Assembly: GCA_046153945.1 (NCBI GenBank)
Contig: JBJXFF010000146.1
Span: forward strand, 3,333 to 67,332
Source of the DNA: SXOA01 sp046153945
Lineage (GTDB): Bacteria > Planctomycetota > Planctomycetia > Pirellulales > Pirellulaceae
Direction of reading: 5' to 3'
DNA length: 64,000 nucleotides
Made by a program: the position numbers and the translations under genes. This document shows, in pieces, positions 55,328-63,587 of the stretch (position 1 is its first letter; each line of letters begins with the position of its first letter). The notes below the pieces were generated by a model. The model had not been told where the DNA came from. It saw only the letters and a list, made by a program, of their open reading frames with translations, and searched no databases.

Positions 55328-57628
55328 ATGACTGCCAATCACTTTGCGTGTCTCGTTCCTTTTCTTCTCCTCGCCGCCGGAACCGCGTTGTCCGCGGACA
55401 AACTCCCCGCCGCGAAAAACGCGGCCCCGTTCAATCTCGAAAAGCGCGAACTCTGGACCACAAACAACATCCAAGGCTCCCCCGACCCCGCCGATCCCTT
55501 CACCACGCAGGACGCCTTCCCCAAGCTCAAGTTCTTTGAGCCCCTCTCCGCCGGCCTGGTGCCGGGGACGAAGCGGATGGGGATCGCCACGCGGCCGGGA
55601 AAAATCTACACGTTTGAGCTGAAGGCGGATGTCGACAAGTCGGAATTGCTCGTGGACATCGGCAAGACGACCTACAGCGTCGTGTTCCATCCCCAGTTCG
55701 CCGAGAACGGCTATTTCTATGTGATGTATATTCTGGAGCCCGGCAAAACCGAAGAAAAGGGAAGCCGCGTGGTGAGGTTCAAAGCGACGGGCAATCCGCC
55801 GACTGCCGACCCCAAGAGCGAGACGATCATTCTCGAATGGCCCTCCGGCGGCCACAACGGCGGCTGTTTGCGATTCGGGCCGGATGGGTATCTGTATCTC
55901 GCCACCGGCGACGGCAGCGGCATCGCGGACGGAAACATCACCGGCCAGGACATCAGCGACCTGCTCGGCTCCATTCTGCGGATCGACGTCGACCGCGCCA
56001 ACCCCGGCAAAGAATACGCGATCCCCAAGGACAATCCGTTCGTCGGCCAGAAAGACGCCCGGGGCGAAATCTGGTCCTTCGGCCATCGCCAGGTCTGGAA
56101 GTTCAGCTTCGACGGCCAGAAGCGGCTCTGGGCGGGAGAAGTCGGCCAGGATTTGTGGGAAATGGTTTACCTTATCAAACGGGGGGGCAACTACGGCTGG
56201 AGCGTGATGGAGGGAAAACACTCCTTCCGCCCCGAACGGAAAAAAGGCCCCGGCGAATTCGTCCCGCCGCTCGTCGAGCACCCTCATAGCGACTTCCGCT
56301 CCCTCACTGGCGGCTACGTCTGGACCTCAAAACGAATTCCCGCTCTGAACAGCGCCTACATCTACGGCGACTACGATACGGGCCGGCTTTGGGCGCTCCA
56401 GTACGAAGATGGCAAAGTTACCAAAAACTGGCAGCTCGCCGACACGCAAATCCGCATTGTCGAATTCGCCCAGGACAATGCAGGCGAAGTTTATCTCGTC
56501 GATTTCGCCGGTGGCGGCCTGCACAAGATCGTCCCCGCTCCGCCGCAGGTCGCGACGAAACCGTTTCCCAAAAAGCTCAGCGAAACGGGGCTCTTCGCGT
56601 CGACCAAGGACAACACGCCGGCCAAGGGACTGATTCCCTACTCCGTCAACGCCCCCCTCTGGTCCGACGGGGCGGAGAAGGAGCGGTTCATCGCCCTCCC
56701 CGGCGATACGCAGATTGAATTCGACGACGTCACCTATCCCCACGGGCCGACCTACCCCGACCTCGGCTGGCGGTTCCCGGATGGGACGGTCCTCGTCAAG
56801 ACGTTCGCGATGGAGATGGAGAAGGGGAAACCGGAATCAACCCGCCGGCTGGAGACCCGCATTCTGCAATACCGAAAAATGCCCGGCAACGACGACGAGT
56901 ACGGGGCTCAGTACTGGTTCGGCTACACCTACCTCTGGAACGACGACCAGACCGACGCCGAACTGGCCCCCGCCGAAGGAGCCGACCGCAAGCTGACGAT
57001 CCTCGACCCCCAAGCCACCGGCGGCAAACGCGAGCAAACCTGGCACTTCCCCAGCCGAGCCGAATGCACCCTTTGCCACACGATGGCGGCGAAATACGTC
57101 CTGGGCATCACGACGCTCCAAATGAACAAGGACCACGAGTATGGCGGTACGCGCGCCAATCAACTCGCCACCTTCGAAAAACTCGGCATCTTCAAAGACA
57201 AACTCCCCAAGCCCGCCGCCGAACTCCCTCGCCTCGCCGACTACCACGACCCCAAACAGAACCTCCACCTCCGCGCCCGCTCCTACCTCCACGCCAACTG
57301 CGCCCACTGCCACCGGATGTGGGGAGGGGGGAACGCCGAATTCGAACTCCACGCCAGCATCCCCCTCACCGATACCAAAGCCGTCGACACTCTCCCCGGC
57401 CAAGGTCTCTTCAACCTAAAGGACCCCCGCATCATCACCCCCGGCGACCCGACTCGCTCCATGCTCCTCCACCGCATGGAACTCACCACCCTCGGCCGCA
57501 TGCCGCATGTGGCGAGCAAGGTCGTCGACGAAGAGGGAGTGAAAATCGTCCGCGGATGGTTGACGAAACTGAAGGACGAGGAACTGCTGAAGAAGCCGGG
57601 GGCGATTAACCCAAGGGTTGTGGAATAA
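55328..57628 (+). CDS. Sugar dehydrogenase-like propeller fused to cytochrome c-like domain
   Basis: This 766-residue exported protein has a signal peptide (CLVPFLLLAAGTALSA). Residues 60-400 are a glucose/sorbosone dehydrogenase (GSDH)-type six-bladed propeller (HNGGCLRFGPDGYLYLATGDG; WSFGHRQVWKF). The second half carries two heme motifs, CTLCH (residues 580-584) and CAHCH (658-662), and ends with a cytochrome-like helix set. It probably oxidises a sugar and passes electrons through its own hemes. It starts 111 bases after the DUF1501 gene, so may share its transcript. Confidence 0.88.
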   Translation: MTANHFACLVPFLLLAAGTALSADKLPAAKNAAPFNLEKRELWTTNNIQGSPDPADPFTTQDAFPKLKFFEPLSAGLVPGTKRMGIATRPGKIYTFELKADVDKSELLVDIGKTTYSVVFHPQFAENGYFYVMYILEPGKTEEKGSRVVRFKATGNPPTADPKSETIILEWPSGGHNGGCLRFGPDGYLYLATGDGSGIADGNITGQDISDLLGSILRIDVDRANPGKEYAIPKDNPFVGQKDARGEIWSFGHRQVWKFSFDGQKRLWAGEVGQDLWEMVYLIKRGGNYGWSVMEGKHSFRPERKKGPGEFVPPLVEHPHSDFRSLTGGYVWTSKRIPALNSAYIYGDYDTGRLWALQYEDGKVTKNWQLADTQIRIVEFAQDNAGEVYLVDFAGGGLHKIVPAPPQVATKPFPKKLSETGLFASTKDNTPAKGLIPYSVNAPLWSDGAEKERFIALPGDTQIEFDDVTYPHGPTYPDLGWRFPDGTVLVKTFAMEMEKGKPESTRRLETRILQYRKMPGNDDEYGAQYWFGYTYLWNDDQTDAELAPAEGADRKLTILDPQATGGKREQTWHFPSRAECTLCHTMAAKYVLGITTLQMNKDHEYGGTRANQLATFEKLGIFKDKLPKPAAELPRLADYHDPKQNLHLRARSYLHANCAHCHRMWGGGNAEFELHASIPLTDTKAVDTLPGQGLFNLKDPRIITPGDPTRSMLLHRMELTTLGRMPHVASKVVDEEGVKIVRGWLTKLKDEELLKKPGAINPRVVE

Positions 57629-57853
57629 TGACATTTCGATAATGGGAAATGGAGGTCAGTCGATTGCGACTTCAACCTTGACGAGATCTGTTCCACTGGA
57701 GGACACTTGTCATGGCTTAAACGGCTGCGATAGAATTCTCGTTTCGGGACGAAGGACCTCTGAATATTCCTTTATGATGTTGCTTTAGAGCCAACATTTT
57801 GAGCGTATTCATTCCGAACTTCTCCGACTAACTTCAGCAACTCCATTTTTTCC

Positions 57854-59092
57854 ATGGCCAATTCCACGCCAAGTGACGCGCCCACTGGTCCCAAAGTCGA
57901 AGAGCGAGACCAAGAGTCCCCTGTTCCCTTGAACAAAGAGGGATTCGATATCGTCCGCACCATCTTGGCGGGTGTGTGCGCAATCATTGCATTTTTCATC
58001 GGTCGAGGCGACAGGGAGCAGGAGCGTACCGAGCGAATCGCAGCGGTATCGCGAGCAGAAATCGCCGAAGCGAAAGCCCGCGATGCCGAAAAACACTTTT
58101 CGCGAGTGGAAAAAATATCAGAAGTCGTTAATTCGACTAGCAAACTTTCAGGGATGGCCCATCTTAAGATTATAGACAATGCTATAGGTGGGCCGCCACA
58201 AGCGCTCCCTTCACAAGATTTTTGCAAGAAGTGTATCGAACCACCGATTGTTGGAAAATGGTCATTCCGATTTTTCGATGTCAATTCAGCGCAACTAAAA
58301 TACTGGGAGTTGTACACGAAAGGCCATCTTCACTCTGACCCTAAATTTCCGGATAAGTTTGACGCTGAAGGTGTCAAAGTACTTGAAGAAGCAGTATTAC
58401 CAGCCATGCACGTTGCGCGGCTTGATTACGCCAGCTACGATTCGTCTCGCGTCGCGGCAGCATTAATTATCGCTCGACGCATTTCAAGAGAACTCGAGAG
58501 GAAGAATGCGATACAGCAATCGGAGCCTTGTGATCTACGGGCAACGGTCTGCTACTGTGTTGACTTCGGGCGGGCAAAGTTCATTGATTTTGAAAATTGC
58601 GAACTAAGTGGCAGTACTTTTTCAGCGTGTGCCTTCGGGATTCAGTCATCGCAAAAAGCAACAAAAATGAGGCCACAATTCTCGCATGCTTTGGAGGAGG
58701 CGGAACTCTCTTGGTGTCGATTTCACAACACTGACTTTCGTTCGGATCTAGATAAGGTTACATTTCATGGGTCTAAATTCTGTTACTGTAACTTTGGAGG
58801 CGAAACGCGTAATATATTCACAAATGTCACCTTTTCGAATCGGAATGATTTCTTCAAGATAGACAACAAACTCACTGTTGAAGGCTTTGGAACGGAAGAC
58901 GCAAATTTGCCGACATTTAAGGACTGCGTCTTTCAAAATATTGCTTTTACCGATGTGACGTTTACCGATGTGACGTTTACCAATTGTGTGTTTACAAAAT
59001 GTGTGTTTACAAAAGACAATAAAGATATTACAGAAGAACGTAAGAAGTCAATTAACATCGAACCGTCGAGCGGTAACAAATGGACTGACTAG
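57854..59092 (+). CDS. Membrane-anchored pentapeptide-repeat-like protein
   Basis: This 412-residue protein has one membrane helix (TILAGVCAIIAFFIG, about residues 37-50), a charged coiled coil (52-95), and a helical domain. A C-terminal beta-helix-like region follows (about 228-395) with A/F-x-F five-residue periodicity (FIDFENCELSGSTFSACAF; FTDVTFTDVTFTNCVFTKCVF). The last part is encoded by four 15-bp tandem units. Base composition is AT-richer than the neighbours. It resembles pentapeptide-repeat proteins joined to a membrane anchor; partner unknown. Its end overlaps the convergent nucleotidyltransferase frame by 45 bases. Confidence 0.75.
   Translation: MANSTPSDAPTGPKVEERDQESPVPLNKEGFDIVRTILAGVCAIIAFFIGRGDREQERTERIAAVSRAEIAEAKARDAEKHFSRVEKISEVVNSTSKLSGMAHLKIIDNAIGGPPQALPSQDFCKKCIEPPIVGKWSFRFFDVNSAQLKYWELYTKGHLHSDPKFPDKFDAEGVKVLEEAVLPAMHVARLDYASYDSSRVAAALIIARRISRELERKNAIQQSEPCDLRATVCYCVDFGRAKFIDFENCELSGSTFSACAFGIQSSQKATKMRPQFSHALEEAELSWCRFHNTDFRSDLDKVTFHGSKFCYCNFGGETRNIFTNVTFSNRNDFFKIDNKLTVEGFGTEDANLPTFKDCVFQNIAFTDVTFTDVTFTNCVFTKCVFTKDNKDITEERKKSINIEPSSGNKWTD
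58949..59008 (+). repeat. Four tandem 15-bp units
   Basis: Units 58949-58963 and 58964-58978 are identical (ACCGATGTGACGTTT); 58979-58993 and 58994-59008 are diverged copies (ACCAATTGTGTGTTT, ACAAAATGTGTGTTT). Each codes for one five-residue coil of the beta-helix, so the protein grows by copying of single coils. Confidence 0.85.
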
Positions 59093-59425
59093 CGCTAGCG
59101 ACATTCCCCTCGATGGTGCGGTCACTTTCGTCAGGGAGAAGATCGGGGTGAGTTCGAATGGTCCCGTTTTCAGTTGCACGAAGTCCTTGCCGCGAATGAT
59201 TTGAGACTCCTCCTCGGGTGTCAGGGTAAACCCCAGGTCACCCAGCGCCCGGACGATGGCCTGTCCGTTTTCCGGAGACCTGTCAGGGAACAAGTCCGCA
59301 TCCTGCGTAGTGTCGGGGAACCCAAGCAGAATAGCCGCCGACTTGCCGAGAAAAAAATACTTGACCCCCTGCTTCGCAAAGGCGTCGCGCACCTCTTCCG
59401 CCTGGCGATATTCAAATGCGGCCAT
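59048..59425 (-). CDS. Nucleotidyltransferase-like protein, 3'-truncated
   Basis: This 125-residue protein matches the start of small nucleotidyltransferases of the AbiEii/MNT kind: YRQAEEVRDAFAKQGVKYFFLGKSAAILLGFPDTTQDADLFPD, with the G-x-x-x... and D-A-D metal site (Asp near residue 43-45). After KDFVQLKTGPFEL the expected continuation (a D-x-x-F-A-P segment) is not seen; in another frame DLLPDESDRTIEG resembles it. The gene may be frameshifted and cut off by the neighbouring pentapeptide gene. Three bases separate it from the upstream small gene. Confidence 0.6.
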   Translation of the reverse strand: MAAFEYRQAEEVRDAFAKQGVKYFFLGKSAAILLGFPDTTQDADLFPDRSPENGQAIVRALGDLGFTLTPEEESQIIRGKDFVQLKTGPFELTPIFSLTKVTAPSRGMSLALVSPFVTARRFDVN

Positions 59426-59428
59426 AAT

Positions 59429-59656
59429 CTATTCCGTAGCCCGTCCATACCCCAGCCACGACGGCAGATTCTCCTCGCACCACTTTCGATAATCCGCCAT
59501 CGTGTCGAACGCGCGGAACGGTTCGTCGTCCATGACCGGCTTGTAGGTCTTGATGAAGGCGTATTTCAGCCGCTGTTCCAGCGGCCGGCGGGCGGCGGCT
59601 GCGAACTCTTCCTCCCACTGCTGTTTCTCGGCTGGCGTCGGTTCGCGGAGTTGCAT
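59429..59656 (-). CDS. Small partner protein of the nucleotidyltransferase
   Basis: This 75-residue soluble protein (MQLREPTPAEKQQWEEEFAA, ending ENLPSWLGYGRATE) has a C-terminal motif MADYRKWCEENLPSWLGY. It is encoded just before a nucleotidyltransferase gene, the arrangement of small partner/nucleotidyltransferase pairs that act as toxin-antitoxin-like modules. ATG 59656 was chosen from the sequence start; longer frames look non-coding. The role of partner or antitoxin is inferred from position only. Confidence 0.65.
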   Translation of the reverse strand: MQLREPTPAEKQQWEEEFAAAARRPLEQRLKYAFIKTYKPVMDDEPFRAFDTMADYRKWCEENLPSWLGYGRATE

Positions 59657-59832
59657 GAGTTCATTGTAGCACGTCGTTCTTATCGCTGATAATTGGCCGA
59701 CTCGACCGAGACAAACCCGGGAGGTGGTTAGCCGTACCCTCTCCCAACGCAACTCACTGATGCTATGCTGGTGGTCCACAACCAAAACCCCTGAAAACTG
59801 AACTCTGAAAACTGAAAACTATTGGGTGTCTC

Positions 59833-60705
59833 ATGAATCGTCGCTGGTGGCTCCGCTTGGCTTCGCTCGCGTTTGGATTTTCGGTCACCTGGTCCGCCTC
59901 CAGTGCGGCGGAGATTGAGAAGGTGAAGCCGCGGGAAGGTGGATACCGCATTCTGATGGTGACGCAGAGCGCCGGCTTCAAGCACGGCAGCGTGACGCGG
60001 AAGGAGACGAAGCTTTCGCCCTCCGAGCAGGTGGTGACGGAGATGGGAATCCGGAGCAACCTGTTCCGCGTGGACTGCACGCAGGATGTGAAGAAGGACT
60101 TCACCAAGGAGAACCTGAAGAACTACGACATCGTCTGGTTCTATACCACCGGCGACCTGCCGATTGAGAAAGACAATCTCGAATACTTCTTCACGGACTG
60201 GCTGAAGCAGAAAGGGCACGGCTTCATCGGCACCCACTCCGCGGCCGACACGTTCCACAACTACCAGCCGTACTGGGACATGATCGGCGGCACGTTCGAC
60301 GGCCCCCCCTGGGGGAGCGGCGAGAAGGTGACGATCACCGTTCACGATGGAAAGCACCCCGCCAGCAAGCCGTGGGGGGAAGAATTTGAAATCCAGGACG
60401 AGATTTACCAGTTCAAAAATTGGCAGCCGGAGAAGGTGCGGGTGCTGATGAGCCTGAACATGGCCAAGACCAAGCTCAAGCAGCCGCGGCACGTTCCGAT
60501 CCTGTGGGTGAAGAACTACGGCGACGGCAAGGCGATGCACATGAGCCTGGGTCACAACGAAAGCGTCTGGGAAAACAAGACCTACCAGGAATCGCTCCTC
60601 GGCGGCATCAAGTGGATCCTCAACCTGGAAGAAGGGGACGCGAAGCCGAACCCGGAGCTTTCCGCGGAGCAGGAGAAGAAGGCGAAAGCGGACGCGGGGA
60701 AGTAG
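59833..60705 (+). CDS. Exported ThuA-domain protein
   Basis: This 290-residue secreted protein has a signal peptide (LASLAFGFSVTWSASSAA). The ThuA domain (class I glutamine-amidotransferase-like fold) has RILMVTQSAGFKHGSVTR at the start, GFIGTHSAADTFHNYQPYW with the conserved HSA..F, and GGTFDGPPWG then the late LGHNESVW. ThuA proteins act on trehalose-like or other sugars; here the substrate is unknown. It ends with an acidic/basic tail of about 25 residues. Convergent with the methyltransferase-like gene. Confidence 0.9.
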   Translation: MNRRWWLRLASLAFGFSVTWSASSAAEIEKVKPREGGYRILMVTQSAGFKHGSVTRKETKLSPSEQVVTEMGIRSNLFRVDCTQDVKKDFTKENLKNYDIVWFYTTGDLPIEKDNLEYFFTDWLKQKGHGFIGTHSAADTFHNYQPYWDMIGGTFDGPPWGSGEKVTITVHDGKHPASKPWGEEFEIQDEIYQFKNWQPEKVRVLMSLNMAKTKLKQPRHVPILWVKNYGDGKAMHMSLGHNESVWENKTYQESLLGGIKWILNLEEGDAKPNPELSAEQEKKAKADAGK

Positions 60706-60726
60706 TCGGAAAAATGGGGAAATCTC

Positions 60727-60781
60727 AAATCTCAAACAAAATGGAAAATCCAATTTCTAAATTTGAATTTGTTTGAGATTT
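60727..60781. repeat. AT-rich palindrome between convergent genes
   Basis: Arms AAATCTCAAACAAA (60727-60740) and TTTGTTTGAGATTT (60768-60781) match perfectly over 14 bp. The 27-base loop contains CAATTTCTAAATTTG, which can itself fold. It lies 22 bases after the ThuA stop and 20 bases before the stop of the convergent gene. A bidirectional terminator role is possible, although the stem is AT-rich. Confidence 0.7.
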
Positions 60782-60801
60782 CTGATTTCCAGCTTCGCCA
60801 C

Positions 60802-61362
60802 TTACGCTGCTCGTCTCATCATGCGGCTGGCAACCGCTGCATGGCGCTGAATGTCGAGGAGTGTCAGCCGGCGGTAGCTGAATTTGCCGGTCTTGGAGTC
60901 GCCGTCTTCCTGGAAAATCAGCGAACCGGCGTGGAGCATGCGGGGCATGTAGGTCCAGGCTCGCTGGAGCGATTCACCATCCTGGTCGGCGGAGATGATG
61001 AGGAGGTCAGTGCCGGTGAGGCCATTGGCGGCTCGGACGAGCGCGTCGTAAGGATCGCCGGGGACGAGCTTCACTTGCACACCTGGGCGGCGGAGGTCGT
61101 GAAAGGCTTGCTTCAAGGCCAGACCGGGCTGTGCCTTCGAGCGAGCCTCGAACAGGTCTATTCCCGTGTACTTGAGCGGAAGATTTGCCGCATTCCAGGA
61201 GAGCACTTCCAGCATCCGCTGGGTGCGAACGCCACAGCCGATGCCGATTTCTACGACGCTCTTGATCGATTTTCCCTTGACTGCCTTGTAGAGAAAGCGG
61301 TCGGGCGCGGGCTGGGAAAAATACAGTAACCAGGTGCTGCGGATCAAGCTGCCAGCGCTCAC
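60802..61362 (-). CDS. Class I SAM-dependent methyltransferase-like protein
   Basis: This 186-residue protein starts at GTG 61362 (VSAGSLIRSTWLLYFSQPA); the reading frame is open further upstream to 61467 without a convincing start. The SAM motif I is IKSVVEIGIGCGVRTQRML, followed by a Rossmann-type strand order and TGIDLFEARSK, LVRAANGLTGTDLLIISADQDG. A C-terminal segment FQEDGDSKTGKFSYRRLTLLDIQRHAA closes the domain. Substrate unknown; some proteins of this fold act only as binding proteins. Confidence 0.7.
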   Translation of the reverse strand: MSAGSLIRSTWLLYFSQPAPDRFLYKAVKGKSIKSVVEIGIGCGVRTQRMLEVLSWNAANLPLKYTGIDLFEARSKAQPGLALKQAFHDLRRPGVQVKLVPGDPYDALVRAANGLTGTDLLIISADQDGESLQRAWTYMPRMLHAGSLIFQEDGDSKTGKFSYRRLTLLDIQRHAAVASRMMRRAA

Positions 61363-61966
61363 GTCGCATTCCTTTGCGGACGAATGACTTGCCTCAGGGC
61401 TTACTTCGGCCAGTTGGGACCGCGGAGTTGACGGTGCTGTCGCCGGGCGGCACTGCTTGCCCGGCATGCACTTTGGGAACCGGCACTCGCTATTGCCGTT
61501 ACACTTTGCCTACCCGGCGAGGTCGCTCGCTGGCGGCGACCGGGAGGTTGAGAACTGTGCCTCCCACCTGGACAAACTCGGGGGACATCCTGGCGTTTTG
61601 CCCTTTTGCGTTGCTGGTTAATGGTGAGCTACCGGCCGGGGGCAAGCCAACCACTACGCTGGTGGCTGATGAATTGGGCACCCCCCGATTCATCACCCCC
61701 CACGGCATTGAAAACAGGGGTCTGTGATGAATTGGGACTCGTCTAATTCATCACCGTGATGGCTAACTCCCCCCGCTTGAGTGGCGGCTTCATTTTCTGC
61801 CAAGTGCGCGCAGTATTGCCCAGCACTTGGGAATATTCACACCATCAATTGTCAAAGAACAGCGCCGGATTCTAGCCGGCCCTGATATGGGTACAATTGT
61901 ACCATAGTCCCAAGTGTCCGTCAAGGGCGCTTTTCAAGAATTGTGAAAGATTGTGAGAAATCGGGG

Positions 61967-62208
61967 TGACCGGGGTCGGGAGTCTTTGGCGAGCGCGAGC
62001 ATCCACCGCAAGAATCTTCTTTCGCCAAAGACTCCCGTCCCCCTGACGTAGCGCCTGAGTTGGGTCCGTACACCGGAAAATGGGCACCCATGCGGTGCGT
62101 GGGACGATGGACGCAACAAGCCACTTCCACCTCAGGGGGTCGGGAGTCATTGGGCGGCAGTGCGAACTCATATGGTAAGTCTGGGACGCCAATGACTCTA
62201 GGGCCCCG
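61967..62208 (+). repeat. 241-bp double-hairpin unit, copy 1
   Basis: The unit has a left hairpin (61972-62042; arms GGGGTCGGGAGTCTTTGGCG and complement), a 93-base spacer, and a right hairpin (62136-62207; arms GGGGTCGGGAGTCATTGG with a damaged right arm). It is repeated with about 88% identity at 62547-62787. Confidence 0.88.
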
Positions 62209-62237
62209 AAGAGAAGCCCGGCGGCATCCCGTTTTGC

Positions 62238-62496
62238 GACCCTAAAAGGGTCACCGAGCAAAGCCCGGGGTCGCGAGGCTTTGCGAGCGCACCCCGGGTA
62301 GGCCAAGACAACATCAACATGATCTGGACCCCAACGGGGTCACCGAATCCGGGTGACAAGGCACCAATCGACCGAATCCGCCGTCCGGTAGGTAACCCCA
62401 TTCGGGGTTCAGAACCGGCGACGTTTTTCCGTTACCCAGGGTGCGCTCGCCAAGCCTCGCGACCCGTGGGCTGTGATAGGAAACCCCGTTGGGGTT
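62238..62496 (+). repeat. Mirror-symmetric hairpin array
   Basis: Four short palindromes (GACCCTAAAAGGGTC 62238-62252; GACCCCAACGGGGTC 62327-62341; AACCCCATTCGGGGTT 62394-62409; AACCCCGTTGGGGTT 62482-62496) alternate with two long inverted arms, 62271-62300 and 62433-62462, which match at 28 of 30 positions. The order hairpin-arm-hairpin-centre-hairpin-arm-hairpin makes the whole 259 bases roughly symmetric. Confidence 0.8.
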
Positions 62497-62546
62497 CCGG
62501 CGGATCTCCGTCTCCAGAGAGACGCGCGGGGCGCAGCGGCCGTGAA

Positions 62547-62787
62547 TGACCGGGGTCGGGAGTCTATGGCGAGCGCGAGCATCCACCGCAAGGATCTTCT
62601 TTCGCCAAAGACTCCCGTCCCCCTGACGTAGCGCCCGAGTTGCGTTCGCGCGCGGAAAAGCGGAACCCGTGCGGCGCGTGGGACGATGGATGCCGTAAGC
62701 CAATTCCACCTCAGGGGGACGGGAGTCATTGGGCGGCGGTGCGAACTCATGTGGTAAGTCCGGGACGCCAATGACTCCCGACCCCGG
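62547..62787 (+). repeat. 241-bp double-hairpin unit, copy 2
   Basis: Same layout as the unit at 61967-62208: left hairpin 62552-62622, right hairpin 62715-62785. Here the right arm of the right hairpin is intact (ACTCCCGACCCC), whereas copy 1 has ACTCTAGGGCCCC. Differences in the spacer are mostly single bases. Confidence 0.88.
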
Positions 62788-62859
62788 AAGCACCTGCAGG
62801 CTGAGAACGTCCAGCAGCTCCTCGGCGGCGGGGGACATCGGGGCCGCGTGCTCACGTTA

Positions 62860-62905
62860 CCCGTGCTGAAGCACGGGTCTGACGAGGAAAAGCCCGCTGA
62901 AGCGA
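62860..62905 (+). repeat. Paired GCTGAAGC hairpins
   Basis: ACCCGTGCTGAAGCACGGGT (62860-62879) is a perfect hairpin. A second, AGCCCGCTGAAGCGAGCTCGGG (from about 62890), has the same central CTGAAG in a weaker stem. This pair lies about 55 bases before the hypothetical gene at 62958. Confidence 0.65.
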
Positions 62906-62957
62906 GCTCGGGAGGACCAGAGTCCACTCGGAAACGCGACCTCGTGAACCATGAGAG

Positions 62958-63464
62958 GTGCTAGGATGTCCAACGGGTTATGAGTACAAGAGCGTCCCTC
63001 GCTCACTAGGTGCCAACCTCTACGTAGTTTTCAACGACTCTATTTCGATGATCTACACTGGAGAACAAGACGGTTACCTTTGGCTCGTTTCGCCATCGAA
63101 GATTACACATTTGGCAGACCTTGCCGTTCAATTTCATCAGGGCCTCCACCTGTGTATCACAGCATTCGACAGCGGTCCTCCACTTCAACTGACTGAGGAT
63201 GAAATTGCAGAGGGGTGGCGCCTCAATGGGAACGTCATGATCAGCGATCCACTCTTGGTCGGAGACTTCATTCGTCACGATCAATATGATGAGTGGTACG
63301 TCGTCAAGTATCCGAAATTCGAGACCACGGGCAACGAGATCTTCGTAAACTATTATGGCTTCACACTGGTTTCACCGGAGGAAACCTACAAGACCTACGA
63401 TCCGACGTGGGATCGGCTTGGACTAGATTGGGTGCTCCCAATCCAAGCGAGATTCTGGTCGTAG
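62958..63464 (+). CDS. Hypothetical protein
   Basis: A 168-residue frame starts at GTG 62958 (first residues MLGCPTGYEYKSVPRS), with an internal ATG at 63048 as alternative. It is rich in aromatic residues with a globular pattern (YVVFNDSISMIYTGEQDGYLW; VGDFIRHDQYDEWYVVKYP; IFVNYYGFTLVSPEETY). No signal or membrane segment. I do not recognise the family; the style suggests a small beta-rich protein of the SMI1/immunity type, which is a guess. AT-richer than neighbours and next to the repeat region, so likely accessory. Confidence 0.55.
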   Translation: MLGCPTGYEYKSVPRSLGANLYVVFNDSISMIYTGEQDGYLWLVSPSKITHLADLAVQFHQGLHLCITAFDSGPPLQLTEDEIAEGWRLNGNVMISDPLLVGDFIRHDQYDEWYVVKYPKFETTGNEIFVNYYGFTLVSPEETYKTYDPTWDRLGLDWVLPIQARFWS

Positions 63465-63587
63465 TTGAAGCGACTTGCTCCAGAATCTTATATAGGGATG
63501 GGAGACAACGACATTGTCGTTTCTCGAAATCAAGCGTTCAATCAAGCCGTGCGAGATGCGGTCTAGCCAACGAGCGCTGCCTAGCAC

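Larger units (their letters stand above)
61363..62957. other. Gene-free, repeat-dense region
   Basis: About 1.6 kb with no convincing gene. The small frames seen here are made of repeat sequence. Hairpins in order: TGATGAAT pair (61667-61695), GTGATGAATT pair (61724-61754), CCAAGTGC pair (61800-61830) and a 26-base sequence shared with 39641-39666 (61847-61872). Then come a 242-bp unit (61967-62208), a mirror-symmetric hairpin array (62238-62496), a second unit (62547-62787) and GCTGAAGC-type hairpins (62860-62905). Confidence 0.75.

Noticed and set aside
61967..62787. CRISPR array
   Set aside because: The repeats are two 241-bp units with hairpins; there are no short regular repeats with unique spacers of equal length and no cas genes.
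61872..62927. Several 60-175-codon frames in the repeat region
   Set aside because: They overlap each other on both strands and translate the same palindromic repeats; no start signals or protein-like composition.
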